Source: Pseudonocardia phyllosphaerae
GTDB lineage: Bacteria > Actinomycetota > Actinomycetes > Mycobacteriales > Pseudonocardiaceae
Assembly: GCF_046546475.1 (NCBI RefSeq)
Contig: NZ_JBKGXS010000001.1
Coordinates: 124,001 to 188,000, forward strand
Direction: 5' to 3'
Length of the DNA: 64,000 nucleotides
The notes under the pieces are model-generated. The model searched no databases and was not told the DNA's origin. It saw only the letters and a list, made by a program, of their open reading frames with translations. A program made the translations under genes and the position numbers. Below, piece after piece: positions 24,721-33,099 of the stretch; positions within the stretch are counted from its first letter, which is position 1; each line of letters begins with the position of its first letter.

Positions 24721-25770
24721 GTGACGACGAGTGCGCCCGACGCCGCCGCCGATCCCGCCACCTGGCCCGCCGAGCTCGCGCAGGCCCGCCTGCACGTGGT
24801 GTCGGGGAAGGGCGGGACCGGCAAGACGACGGTCGCCGCCGCCCTCGCGCTCGCGCTGGCCACCGGCGGCAAGCGGGTGCTGCTGATCGAGGTCGAGGGC
24901 CGCCAGGGCATCGCCCAGGTCTTCGACACCGCCCCGCTGCCCTACGAGGAGCGCCGGATCGCCGTCGCTCCGGACGGCGGCGAGGTCCGTGCCCTGGCCA
25001 TCGACACCGAGGCCGCGCTGCTCGAGTACTTCGAGATGTTCTACAAGTTCGGCATGGCCGGGCGGACGCTGCGCCGGATGGGCGCCATCGAGTTCGCGAC
25101 GACGCTGGCCCCGGGTCTGCGCGACGTGCTGCTCACCGGCAAGGCCAAGGAGTGCGTCGCCCGCACCGACCCCGACGGGCGCCCCACCTACGACGCCGTC
25201 GTCGTCGACGCCCCGCCGACCGGGCGCCTGGTCACCTTCCTCGACGTCACCAAGGCGATGGCCGACCTGGCGAAGGTCGGCCCGATCCACTCCCAGGCCA
25301 AGGGCGTCGACAAGTTGATCCACTCCCCGGAGACCGCGGTCCACCTGGTCACCCTGCTGTCGGACCTGCCGGTCACCGAGACCCTCGACGCCGTCGACGA
25401 GCTGGAGGCCGCGCGGATCCCGCTCGGCACGGTCGTGGTGAACCGGATGCGCGAGCAGTGGCTGCCGGACCGCTCGGTGACCGCCGCCGCGGGCGGCCGG
25501 GTCGACGCGAACCGGATCCGGCACGGCCTGCAGAGCGCGGGCATCGAGCTGGACGAGGCCGAGATCGACGGCCTGGTCGAGGAGACCGTGGAGCACGCCG
25601 TCGCCGTCGCGTCGGAGACCGAGGCGCTGACCCGGCTCGACACCGAACCCGATCCGCCGCTGCCCCGGGTGACGCTGCCGGCGCTGCTCGGCGGCGTCGA
25701 CCTGGGGACGCTCTACGAGCTCGCCGAGATCATGACCGAGCAGGGTGTGCACGTGGAGGGACGGCGATGA
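24721..25770 (+). CDS. ArsA/Get3-like ATPase, first subunit (Rv3679-like)
   Basis: The 349-residue protein is a deviant-Walker-A ATPase: GKGGTGKTT at 29-37 with the signature Lys30, switch I LIEVEGRQG, and switch II VVVDAPPTGR. It corresponds to Rv3679 (BagA), which with Rv3680 (BagB) forms a Get3-like heterocomplex in mycobacteria that has been linked to glycerol and nitric-oxide tolerance. No ArsB pump gene is near, so arsenic transport is unlikely. The GTG start is preceded by a TACGCT box. The stop overlaps the second ATPase gene (ATGA). Confidence 0.9.
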   Translation: MTTSAPDAAADPATWPAELAQARLHVVSGKGGTGKTTVAAALALALATGGKRVLLIEVEGRQGIAQVFDTAPLPYEERRIAVAPDGGEVRALAIDTEAALLEYFEMFYKFGMAGRTLRRMGAIEFATTLAPGLRDVLLTGKAKECVARTDPDGRPTYDAVVVDAPPTGRLVTFLDVTKAMADLAKVGPIHSQAKGVDKLIHSPETAVHLVTLLSDLPVTETLDAVDELEAARIPLGTVVVNRMREQWLPDRSVTAAAGGRVDANRIRHGLQSAGIELDEAEIDGLVEETVEHAVAVASETEALTRLDTEPDPPLPRVTLPALLGGVDLGTLYELAEIMTEQGVHVEGRR

Positions 25771-26936
25771 GCCCGGAGACCGGCAAGAAGGGCACCCCGC
25801 CCCCGACGCTCGACGTCGACGCCCTGATCGACGACCCGCAGACCCGGGTCATCGTGTGCTGCGGCTCCGGCGGCGTCGGGAAGACGACGACGTCCGCGGC
25901 GATCGCGCTGCGCGCCGCCGAGCGCGGCAGGCAGGCCGTGGTGCTGACGATCGACCCGGCCAAGCGCCTGGCCCAGGCCCTCGGCCTCGACGAGCTGTCC
26001 AACGACCCCGCGCCGGTGGCCGACGCCGACGGCGAGCTCTCGGCGATGATGCTGGACATGCGCCGCACCTTCGACGAGATGGTGCACGGCCACGCCCCCG
26101 AGGACCGCGCCCGCAAGATCATCGAGAACCCCTTCTACCAGACGATCTCGACGTCGTTCTCCGGAACGCACGAGTACATGGCCATGGAGAAGCTCGGCCA
26201 GCTCGTCGCGGCCGGGACCTGGGACCTCGTCGTCGTCGACACCCCGCCGTCGCGGTCGGCGCTGGACTTCCTCGACGCCCCGCAGCGCATGTCCCGCTTC
26301 CTCGACGGCCGGATGATCCGGCTGCTCGCCTCCCCGGCCCGGGCGGGCGGCAAGGGTCTGCGCAAGATCGTCGGCGCCGGGTTCGGGCTGTTCGCCAAGA
26401 CCGTCGGGACGATCATCGGCGGGCAGATGCTGCAGGACGCGTCGGCGTTCGTGCAGGCCTTCGACACGCTGTTCGGCGGGTTCGCCGAGCGGGCGGAGAA
26501 GACCTACGCCCTGCTGCGCTCACCGGGCACGGCGTTCCTCGTCGTCGCCGCGCCGGAGCCGGACGCGCTGCGCGAGGCCGCGTACTTCACCGACCGGCTG
26601 TCGTCGGAGGAGATGCCGCTGGCCGGGCTGATCCTCAACCGGACCCATCCGGTGCTGGCGCCGGTGTCGGCGGCCCGGGCACGGGCGGCGGCCGAGCAGG
26701 TCGGCGGGCCGGGCTCGCAGATCGCCGCGGCGGTGCTGCGGCTGCACGCCGACCGAGTCGACCTGGCCGAGCGCGAGCAGCGGCTGCTCACCCGGTTCTC
26801 CGGTGCGCACCCGTCGGTGCCGGTGGTGCGGGTGCCCGCCGTCGTCGAGGACCTGGCCGAGCTCGACGGGCTGCGGCACGTCGGCGACCTGCTCGGCGGC
26901 GAGGCCCGCTCGGGCGCCGCCGCGACCGTCGGCTGA
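25767..26936 (+). CDS. ArsA/Get3-like ATPase, second subunit (Rv3680-like)
   Basis: The 389-residue partner has CCGSGGVGKTT at 31-41. Ser34 occupies the position of the signature Lys of the GKGGxGKT motif, so the intermolecular contact of Get3 ATPases would have to come from the other subunit. DTPPSRSALDFLD is switch II. A hydrophobic middle part (KTVGTIIGGQMLQDASAFVQAF) may be the client-binding region. The ATG overlaps the stop of the first ATPase gene. The gene converges on a methyltransferase gene 18 bp away. Confidence 0.9.
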   Translation: MSPETGKKGTPPPTLDVDALIDDPQTRVIVCCGSGGVGKTTTSAAIALRAAERGRQAVVLTIDPAKRLAQALGLDELSNDPAPVADADGELSAMMLDMRRTFDEMVHGHAPEDRARKIIENPFYQTISTSFSGTHEYMAMEKLGQLVAAGTWDLVVVDTPPSRSALDFLDAPQRMSRFLDGRMIRLLASPARAGGKGLRKIVGAGFGLFAKTVGTIIGGQMLQDASAFVQAFDTLFGGFAERAEKTYALLRSPGTAFLVVAAPEPDALREAAYFTDRLSSEEMPLAGLILNRTHPVLAPVSAARARAAAEQVGGPGSQIAAAVLRLHADRVDLAEREQRLLTRFSGAHPSVPVVRVPAVVEDLAELDGLRHVGDLLGGEARSGAAATVG

Positions 26937-26954
26937 GGCCGGTCGAACGGCAGG

Positions 26955-27650
26955 TCAGGGCAGGTCGAAGAAGATCATCGGGTTGCGCGTGGTGCCGCGT
27001 GCCCCGGTGATCCCCAGCTCGGCGCGCACGGCGTCGAGCGCGCGCAGGTTCTCCCGGCCCGCGGTCCGGGCGGCGGTGAACCAGGTGACGTCCTGCTCGC
27101 GCAGCCGGCGCAGCACCTGGGAGCCCTCGGTCCACGGCCGTGCCCACCGCAGGTGGAACACGTCGTGCACGCTGGCCGGGGTGCCCGCCGCGACCCGCGG
27201 GAACAGCTCGTCGAGGTACCAGCGGGCGAAGCTGCGTCCGTGGTCGGCGTCGACGAACAGGTAGCCGGTGCCCGCCGGTACGGCGCCGACGGTGTCGCGC
27301 AGGTCGCCGGGGTGGAACACCCAGCGGTCCCGCGCCAGCGCCGCCGGCACCGACCCGCGGGCACGGTCGACCTTGTCGAACGAGTGCAGCTCGCCGTACC
27401 CGTTGTCGCGCAACGCGGAGAGCATCCAGGTGGTCGACCAGCCGTGGAAGGTCCCGACCTCGGTGACCTGCGCAGGCCGGTGGTGGCGCAGCAGCAGGTA
27501 GGTCAGCTCCGCCTCGACGTCGTCGAGCTGCGGGACGACGTCCGGGTGCGTGGCGAGGAACGCCCGCTGCTGGGCGATCACGGCCGCGAGGTCGCCCGCG
27601 TGTTCCCGGTACAGGTCGGTGAGAAGCGACAGCCGGTCGGTGGTCCGCAC
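26955..27650 (-). CDS. Class I SAM-dependent methyltransferase
   Basis: The 231-residue product has the SAM-binding motif TEVGTFHGWSTTWML (about 63-77), an acidic end of strand 2 in LHSFDK, and DADHGRSFARWY, which resembles the O-methyltransferase/cephalosporin-hydroxylase-like Methyltransf_24 group. VHDVFH may bind a metal or the substrate. The target is unknown. GTG 27650 follows a TACGCT box by 7 nt. It is inserted between the ATPase pair and the whiB gene, which are adjacent in M. tuberculosis. Confidence 0.75.
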   Translation of the reverse strand: MRTTDRLSLLTDLYREHAGDLAAVIAQQRAFLATHPDVVPQLDDVEAELTYLLLRHHRPAQVTEVGTFHGWSTTWMLSALRDNGYGELHSFDKVDRARGSVPAALARDRWVFHPGDLRDTVGAVPAGTGYLFVDADHGRSFARWYLDELFPRVAAGTPASVHDVFHLRWARPWTEGSQVLRRLREQDVTWFTAARTAGRENLRALDAVRAELGITGARGTTRNPMIFFDLP

Positions 27651-27657
27651 CCCCCGA

Positions 27658-27663
27658 AGCGTA
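27658..27663 (-). promoter_or_regulatory. Predicted leaderless -10 (TACGCT) of the methyltransferase gene
   Basis: TACGCT on the minus strand ends 7 nt before the GTG at 27650. Confidence 0.5.
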
Positions 27664-27674
27664 GCGGGCGATGA

Positions 27675-28163
27675 TCACGCACCCTTGTGACCACCGGCGT
27701 AGTGCTCGCTGCGGGCACGTCCGAGCAGCCGCGCCCAGTCGCCGACGCCGGGCCTGCGGCGCAACAGGGCGCGCCGCTCCCGCTCGGTCGTCCCGCCCCA
27801 GACGCCGGAGTCGATCTCGTTGTCCAGGGCGTGGGCGAGGCACTCGGTGCGGACCGGGCAGCGCACGCAGAACTCCTTCGCCTCGCGCTGCCGGGAGCCG
27901 GTGACGAACAGGTCCTCGGCGTCGGTGGTGCGGCAGCGTGCCGCGATCCGCCAGTTCCAGACCGGGCCAGACGGGCGGCGGCGGGCGGCGCGCAGCCGGG
28001 GCGCCCCGGTGCGGCGGGAGCCGATCGGGACGACCGGCGCGTGCCGGGCGGGGACGGGGTGCGCGGTGCTGCTCGGCGCAGTGCTGATCGAGTCGGTGCC
28101 GATCGGCTCGGTGTTGATCGGCTCGGTGTTGATCGAGTCGGGGCTGCTCGGGTCGATGCTCAT
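27675..28163 (-). CDS. whiB4: WhiB-family iron-sulfur regulator (WhiB4-like)
   Basis: The four cluster ligands are Cys77, Cys99, Cys102 and Cys108 (C-x21-C-x2-C-x5-C), followed by the GVWGG turn (120-124) and a basic DNA-binding tail (ERERRALLRRR). WhiB proteins hold a [4Fe-4S] cluster that senses oxygen or NO and modulate transcription; WhiB4 is a redox regulator. With 162 residues it is longer than usual because of an N-terminal extension with a five-residue repeat (INTEP and variants). ATG 28163 has a perfect GGAGG 8 nt upstream, so the extension is probably translated. The position next to ponA2 matches Rv3681c-Rv3682. Confidence 0.9.
   Translation of the reverse strand: MSIDPSSPDSINTEPINTEPIGTDSISTAPSSTAHPVPARHAPVVPIGSRRTGAPRLRAARRRPSGPVWNWRIAARCRTTDAEDLFVTGSRQREAKEFCVRCPVRTECLAHALDNEIDSGVWGGTTERERRALLRRRPGVGDWARLLGRARSEHYAGGHKGA
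28066..28155 (-). repeat. Tandem 15-bp repeat in the whiB4 5' end
   Basis: Six imperfect units such as GTGTTGATCGGCTCG (plus-strand reading) follow each other from 28066 to 28155 and encode DSINT, EPINT, EPIGT, DSIST-like peptides directly after the start codon. Confidence 0.9.
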
Positions 28164-28309
28164 CGGGGTGCCTCCGGGGCCGGGGCGGACCGGTTCGGGG
28201 TCCGCGTCGTGACACCGTCGATCCTGGAAGGCGTCACCCGTCCGGGGCAGGTCGCAAAACTACGCAACCACGCGGCGCGCACCTGACGGGTTCGGAACAC
28301 CGGGGCCGT

Positions 28310-28315
28310 AGGCTG
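28310..28315 (+). promoter_or_regulatory. Predicted leaderless -10 (TAGGCT) of ponA2
   Basis: TAGGCT ends 6 nt before the GTG at 28322. The 158-bp gap to whiB4 therefore holds divergent promoters. Confidence 0.5.
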
Positions 28316-28321
28316 GCCGTC

Positions 28322-30676
28322 GTGAGGTTCCCCCGGCGCATGCTCCGCCCGATCGGTGTGCTCGCGGGACTGTGTGTCCTGCTGGGTGTGGTCACGGCCG
28401 GGATGGCGTTCCCGCTGGTCGGCGGCCTCGGCATCATGTCGAACGAGGCCGGGGACAGCGTCACGTCCAGCTCGGTCGACCTGGTCAGCAACCCCGCCCC
28501 GCTGACGACGACGCTGACCGACTCCGGCGGCAAGCCGATCGCGTACCTGTTCGACCAGAACCGGACGCAGGTCACCAACGAGCAGATCTCGCCCGCGATG
28601 AAGGCCGCGATCCTCGCGATCGAGGACCGCCGGTTCTACGAGCACCAGGGTGTGGACTGGCAGGGCACGCTGCGCGCGGTCGTCGCGAACTCGGCGTCGG
28701 GCGACGTGAAGCAGGGCGCGTCGACGCTGACCCAGCAGTACGTCAAGAACTACATGCTCTACGTCGACGCCCGCACCGAGGCCGAGCGGCTCAAGGCCAC
28801 CGAGCAGACCCCGGCGCGCAAGCTCAAGGAGGCGCGGATCGCCCTGCAGCTGGAGCGCCAGCTGTCCAAGGACCAGATCCTCAACCGCTACCTCAACATC
28901 GTGTTCCTGGGCAATGGCTCGTACGGCGTCGCCGCGGCCGCCCGGACGTACTTCAACACGACGCCGGACAAGCTGACCGTGCCGCAGTCGGCGATGCTCG
29001 CCGGCATGGTCCGCTCGACCACCCAGTTCGACCCGGTCCAGCACCCCAAGACCGCGACCGACCGGCGCAACGTCGTCATCGACCAGATGCGCCAGCAGGG
29101 CATGATCGACGACGCGCAGGCCAAGCAGGCGACGGCCGCGCCGCTCGGCATCGTGAACCCGCTGGTCCGGGTGCCGAACGGCTGCATCGGCGCCGGCGAC
29201 ACCGGCTTCTTCTGCAAGTACGTCGTGCAGTACCTGACCGAGGCGGGCTTCTCCGACGAGCAGATCAACCGCGGCGGGTACACGATCCGCACGACGCTGG
29301 ACCGCGGCGCGATGGAGAAGGTGAAGGCCTCCCTGGACAAGGAGGTCCCGCCGGACACCCCGAACGTCGCGAACACGATGTCGCTGGTCCAGCCGGGCAA
29401 GGACAAGCACCGGGTGCTCGCGATGGGCGCCAGCCGCCCGTTCGGCCTCGACGCCGACCGCGGCGAGACCAGCTACGGCCTGCCGTACCAGCCGGTCAAC
29501 CTGGGTGCCGGCTCCATCTACAAGATCTTCACCGCGGCCACCGCGCTGGAGAAGGGGCTCGGCATCAACTACCAGATGCAGATCCCGCCGTCGGGCTACG
29601 CGTCGCCGATCTACGTCGACGGCGCCGGCCGCCCGATCCCGGTCAAGAACACCGGCAACTTCCCCGGCTCGATGACCCTGACCGACGCGCTCGCGAAGTC
29701 GCCGAACACCGGGTTCATCAAGCTCGAGGAGTTCACCGGCGTCCCGGACGTCGTCGACATGTCGGTGCGGCTGGGGATGAAGTCGCTGGCCAAGTCCCCG
29801 TTCGTCGACCCGAACACCGGGGAGCGCACCGACCGCTCGATCGCCGAGGTGATCAAGCAGCAGCGGCTGGCGTCGTTCACCCTCGGTGTGACGCCGACGT
29901 CGGTGCTGGAGCTGGCGAACGTCGGCGCGACGCTGTCCTCGGGCGGCCGCTGGTGCCCGCCGACCCCGATCGACTCGATCACCGACTCCACGGGCAAGAA
30001 CGTCCCGATCACCGAGGAGCCGTGCGACCAGGCGGTCGACCCGGCGCTGGCGAACACGCTGCTCACCGGCATGAGCCACGACGACACCATCGGTACGTCG
30101 GCGAACGCGGCCAAGGCCGTCGGCTGGAACCGGCCGATGTCGGGCAAGACCGGTACCACCCAGCAGCACAAGTCGGCGGCCTTCGTCGGCGCGGTCCCGG
30201 AGATGTCCGGCTCGGTCATCACGTTCGACAACTCCGACTCGCCCCGCCCGCTGTGCGACGGCGGCGGTGCCCCGTTCGCCTGCGGTGAGGGCAACATCTT
30301 CGGTGGCAAGACCCCGGCGCGCACCTGGTTCGGTGCGGTCAAGCCGCTGCTCGACGGAAAGCCGCCGACGCCGCTGCCGCCCACGGACCCGCGCTACCTC
30401 GAGGGCGGCGCCGAGTCCAAGGTCCCGGAGGTGCTCGGCCGGTCCGAGGGCGACGCCCGCGGCGAGCTGGAGGGCCAGGGCTGGAAGGTCGGGACGCGCA
30501 CGGTGGACAACCTCGCGCCCAAGGGAACGGTCGTCGGGCAGGAGCCGCGCGGCGCTGCGCTTCCGGGCGAGCAGGTGACCCTGCAGATCAGCAGCGGGAC
30601 CGTCCCGGCTCCGCCGCCCCCGCCGGGTGCCGGTGCGCCTGCTCCGGCGGCCCCGGCGCCGCAGCCGGGCGGCTGA
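28322..30676 (+). CDS. ponA2: Bifunctional class A penicillin-binding protein with PASTA domain
   Basis: The 784-residue protein polymerises and cross-links peptidoglycan outside the membrane. After one N-terminal anchor (about 10-35) comes the glycosyltransferase 51 domain with EDRRFYEHQGVDW and the QGASTLTQQYVKN block. The transpeptidase domain has the nucleophile in GSIYKIF (SxxK), SPNTG (SxN) and SGKTGTTQ (KTG). Near the C-terminus one PASTA domain (VPEVLGRSEGDARGELEGQG...) precedes a Pro-rich tail. The architecture equals M. tuberculosis PonA2 (Rv3682), which is needed for survival of envelope stress and heat. The GTG start is right after a TAGGCT box. Confidence 0.93.
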   Translation: MRFPRRMLRPIGVLAGLCVLLGVVTAGMAFPLVGGLGIMSNEAGDSVTSSSVDLVSNPAPLTTTLTDSGGKPIAYLFDQNRTQVTNEQISPAMKAAILAIEDRRFYEHQGVDWQGTLRAVVANSASGDVKQGASTLTQQYVKNYMLYVDARTEAERLKATEQTPARKLKEARIALQLERQLSKDQILNRYLNIVFLGNGSYGVAAAARTYFNTTPDKLTVPQSAMLAGMVRSTTQFDPVQHPKTATDRRNVVIDQMRQQGMIDDAQAKQATAAPLGIVNPLVRVPNGCIGAGDTGFFCKYVVQYLTEAGFSDEQINRGGYTIRTTLDRGAMEKVKASLDKEVPPDTPNVANTMSLVQPGKDKHRVLAMGASRPFGLDADRGETSYGLPYQPVNLGAGSIYKIFTAATALEKGLGINYQMQIPPSGYASPIYVDGAGRPIPVKNTGNFPGSMTLTDALAKSPNTGFIKLEEFTGVPDVVDMSVRLGMKSLAKSPFVDPNTGERTDRSIAEVIKQQRLASFTLGVTPTSVLELANVGATLSSGGRWCPPTPIDSITDSTGKNVPITEEPCDQAVDPALANTLLTGMSHDDTIGTSANAAKAVGWNRPMSGKTGTTQQHKSAAFVGAVPEMSGSVITFDNSDSPRPLCDGGGAPFACGEGNIFGGKTPARTWFGAVKPLLDGKPPTPLPPTDPRYLEGGAESKVPEVLGRSEGDARGELEGQGWKVGTRTVDNLAPKGTVVGQEPRGAALPGEQVTLQISSGTVPAPPPPPGAGAPAPAAPAPQPGG

Positions 30677-30777
30677 CCCGGCCGCCGTCGGGCCTGATCA
30701 GGGCCGCGCGTCACCCGTCCGGGGCAGCGACGCGCGGCACGGACCGCCGGATCGGGGCGGACGGGCGCCGGCCGACC

Positions 30778-30783
30778 TAGCAT
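30778..30783 (+). promoter_or_regulatory. Predicted leaderless -10 (TAGCAT)
   Basis: TAGCAT ends 6 nt before the ATG at 30790. Confidence 0.45.
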
Positions 30784-30789
30784 GCGGAC

Positions 30790-31638
30790 ATGGCCGTGGG
30801 GTGGAGGGGTAGGCGCCGACCCGCGCCGGTGCCCGACGCCGGCGGCGAGCGCTGGGGCGTCGCCCGGCTGGTCGCGGAGCGGCGGGCCGAGCAGGACGGC
30901 ACCGACCCCGGTAGCCCCGAAGGCCGGACTCCGGTCGACGGGCCGGCGGCCCGCTCCGCCCCCGTCGGGCGCGCCCGGCAGGCCGCAGGCGCCGACCGGG
31001 ACCCGGTACCCGCGCCGCGGTCCGGTGGTTCCGGGGAGCCCGGGGACGCGCCGGCCCGGCCCCCAGAATCGGCATCGGCATCGGCATCGGCATCGGCCGG
31101 GCCGGAGGCCACCCCCGTCCGCACGCCGCCGGTCCGCACACCCCCGCCCCCGCACGACCCGGGGCCCGTCCGCGACGCCGAGCCCGCGAACGCAGGCCGG
31201 GTGGTCGCGTCCGGGCGGCCCGTCCGCCGTGCGGTGCCGGTGCAACGCCGTCCCGGCCCGGTGACCGCGACCGACCCCGCCGCCAGCTCCGAGGCCAACC
31301 CGCCCGCAGCCGAGACCGCGACCGAGGCCGACCCGGCCGCAGCCGAGCCCGCGTCCGGTGCCGCCCCGCGGGCGGCCGGGTCCGCAACCGGGTCCGGATC
31401 CGCCGCCGAGCCCGCAGCCGAACACCGTCGCCGGGCCCCGGACCGCCCGGCGCGCCCCGGTGGAGACGCCGCCTACCGGGTGCCCGCACTGCCCGCGCGC
31501 CCGCCGGTGGACCTCGAACCGGGGCTGGTCGGGTTCTCCCGGCTGACCCGTGGCCGTACCGGGGCCCGGGTGTTCGCGCTCTGCTTCGTCCTGATCTACC
31601 TGGTGATCGTCGTCCAGACCCTGATCTCGATCTTCTGA
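30790..31638 (+). CDS. Low-complexity protein with C-terminal membrane anchor
   Basis: I recognise no family. The 282-residue product is an Ala/Pro/Arg-rich disordered chain with one hydrophobic segment at the very end (RVFALCFVLIYLVIVVQTLISIF), so it should be tail-anchored with the long part in the cytoplasm. The short block VDLEPGLVGFSRLTRGRTGARVF before the anchor is the only ordered-looking part. Residues around 95 are a run of Ser-Ala from a 6-bp repeat (ATCGGC, five copies at 31068-31097). The TAGCAT box in front supports expression. Confidence 0.65.
   Translation: MAVGWRGRRRPAPVPDAGGERWGVARLVAERRAEQDGTDPGSPEGRTPVDGPAARSAPVGRARQAAGADRDPVPAPRSGGSGEPGDAPARPPESASASASASAGPEATPVRTPPVRTPPPPHDPGPVRDAEPANAGRVVASGRPVRRAVPVQRRPGPVTATDPAASSEANPPAAETATEADPAAAEPASGAAPRAAGSATGSGSAAEPAAEHRRRAPDRPARPGGDAAYRVPALPARPPVDLEPGLVGFSRLTRGRTGARVFALCFVLIYLVIVVQTLISIF
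31068..31097 (+). repeat. Hexamer repeat ATCGGC x 5
   Basis: Five perfect copies, translated as alternating Ser and Ala inside a disordered protein. Confidence 0.9.
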
Positions 31639-31686
31639 GCCCGTTCGTCCGCAGCCGGTGCCGTCGGTGGTGTCGGTGCCCCGCAC

Positions 31687-31692
31687 TACCCT
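31687..31692 (+). promoter_or_regulatory. Predicted -10 (TACCCT) of the MFS-holB operon
   Basis: TACCCT is followed by a leader of about 40 nt that includes a strong GAGGAGG ribosome site at 31725-31731. Confidence 0.35.
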
Positions 31693-31776
31693 GAGCCGGA
31701 CCGGGCCGGCCCCGGGCCGAGTGTGAGGAGGTGACCGGCGATCCCGTCGCACGCTCCCCCTGCACCGCGCGGCTCG

Positions 31777-33099
31777 GTGCTGGCGATCCCCGCGTTCCGC
31801 CGCCTGTGGACGGTCACCGCGCTGACCTCGACCGGCGAGTGGCTGTCGCTGCTGGCGCTCACCTCGCTGGCCACCCACCTCACCGCGACGGCGGGTTTCA
31901 CCGCGCAGAGCTTCGCGCTCGGTGGGGTCGTCGCGACCAAGCTGGTGCCGTCGCTGCTGTGCGGGCCGCTGGCAGGGGTGCTCGCGGACCGCTTCGACCG
32001 GCGCCGGGTCATGATCGTCTGCGACCTGGCGAAGTTCGTGCTGCTGGCGTCCGTGCCGTTCGTCCACTCGCTGTGGTGGCTGCTCGTCGTGACGCTGCTG
32101 CTGGAGCTGTGCACGATGTTCTGGATCCCGGCCAAGGACGCGGCGGTGCCGAACCTGCTGCGCCGCCCGGAGCAGATGGAGCAGGCCGCGCAGCTGAGCC
32201 TGGTCGTCACCTACGGTGTCGCGGTCGTCGGCGGGGCCGGGCTGTTCGCCCTGGTCGCGAAGGCCGCCCCGCTGCTCGACGCCGCCGACCCCACGGCCGC
32301 GGTGCACGTCGCGCTGTTCCTGAACTCGTTCGTCTTCCTGGCGTCGGCGCTGGTGGTGGCGCTGCGGATTCCCGAGCTGTCCGGGCGGGCCGCGGTCGCC
32401 GACCGGCGTGAGGTCCCGCCGTCGATGCTGTTCCTGCTGCGCGACGGCTTCCGGTTCGTCGCCGGCACCCCGCTGGTGCGCGGGCTGGTGATCGGCATCG
32501 TCGGTGCGTTCACCGCGGGCGGCGCGGTGATCGCCACCGCGAAGCTCTACGCGTCCGGCCTCGGTGGCGGCGACGCGGCGTACTCGGTGCTGTTCGCCTC
32601 GGTGTTCGCCGGGCTCGCGCTCGGGATGCTCGCCGCGCCCCGGCTGGCGCAGCGGCTCCCGCACCAGCGGCTGTTCGGCGCCGCGATCGTCGGGGCCGGG
32701 CTGGCGCTGGTGCTCGTCGCCGTCGCCGTGCACCTGTTCATGGCGATCGCCGCGGTGGTCCTGGTCGGTGGGTTCGCCGGCGTCGCGTTCCTGACCGGGC
32801 TGACGATCATCGGGACGCGGGTCGCCGACGAGGTCCGCGGCCGGGTGAACGCGTTCGTCCAGTCGCTGGTGCGGCTGGTCCTGCTGGGTGCGATGTCGCT
32901 GGTCCCGGTGGTGGTCGGGGTGATCGCGACCCGGACCGTCATGATCGGCGGCGCCGCGGTCGTCGTCGACGGGACGCGGTTCGTGCTCGCCGGTGGTGGC
33001 ATCCTGGCGGCCGCGGTCGGCGCGATCGCCTACCGCCTGATGTCGGGGGCCGACGCCGTGGAGCCGACCGGTCCGGTGCGTGTGGAGGAGATCCCGTGA
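31777..33099 (+). CDS. MFS transporter (EntS-like group)
   Basis: A 440-residue, about 12-span transporter. LAIPAFRRLWTVTAL, the signature loop GVLADRFDRRRVMIV, and WIPAKDAAVPNLL are typical of the enterobactin-exporter-like MFS group; substrate unknown. The start is open to doubt: GTG 31777 has no ribosome site, while a perfect GAGGAGG at 31725-31731 is 9 nt before an in-frame ATC at 31741, and an in-frame stop at 31732 blocks anything earlier. An ATC start would add PSHAPPAPRGS to the N-terminus. The stop overlaps the next gene (GTGA). Confidence 0.82.
   Translation: MLAIPAFRRLWTVTALTSTGEWLSLLALTSLATHLTATAGFTAQSFALGGVVATKLVPSLLCGPLAGVLADRFDRRRVMIVCDLAKFVLLASVPFVHSLWWLLVVTLLLELCTMFWIPAKDAAVPNLLRRPEQMEQAAQLSLVVTYGVAVVGGAGLFALVAKAAPLLDAADPTAAVHVALFLNSFVFLASALVVALRIPELSGRAAVADRREVPPSMLFLLRDGFRFVAGTPLVRGLVIGIVGAFTAGGAVIATAKLYASGLGGGDAAYSVLFASVFAGLALGMLAAPRLAQRLPHQRLFGAAIVGAGLALVLVAVAVHLFMAIAAVVLVGGFAGVAFLTGLTIIGTRVADEVRGRVNAFVQSLVRLVLLGAMSLVPVVVGVIATRTVMIGGAAVVVDGTRFVLAGGGILAAAVGAIAYRLMSGADAVEPTGPVRVEEIP

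Noticed and set aside
24721..26936. Arsenite efflux operon
   Set aside because: The ATPases resemble ArsA, but arsB, arsC, arsD and arsR are absent and the context equals the mycobacterial Get3-like pair.
28160..30169. 669-residue open frame on the minus strand
   Set aside because: It mirrors ponA2, which has all penicillin-binding motifs; composition is Arg/Val/Gly-rich without domains.
30394..32733. 779-residue open frame on the minus strand
   Set aside because: It is antisense to the end of ponA2 and two other genes; the sequence is low complexity.
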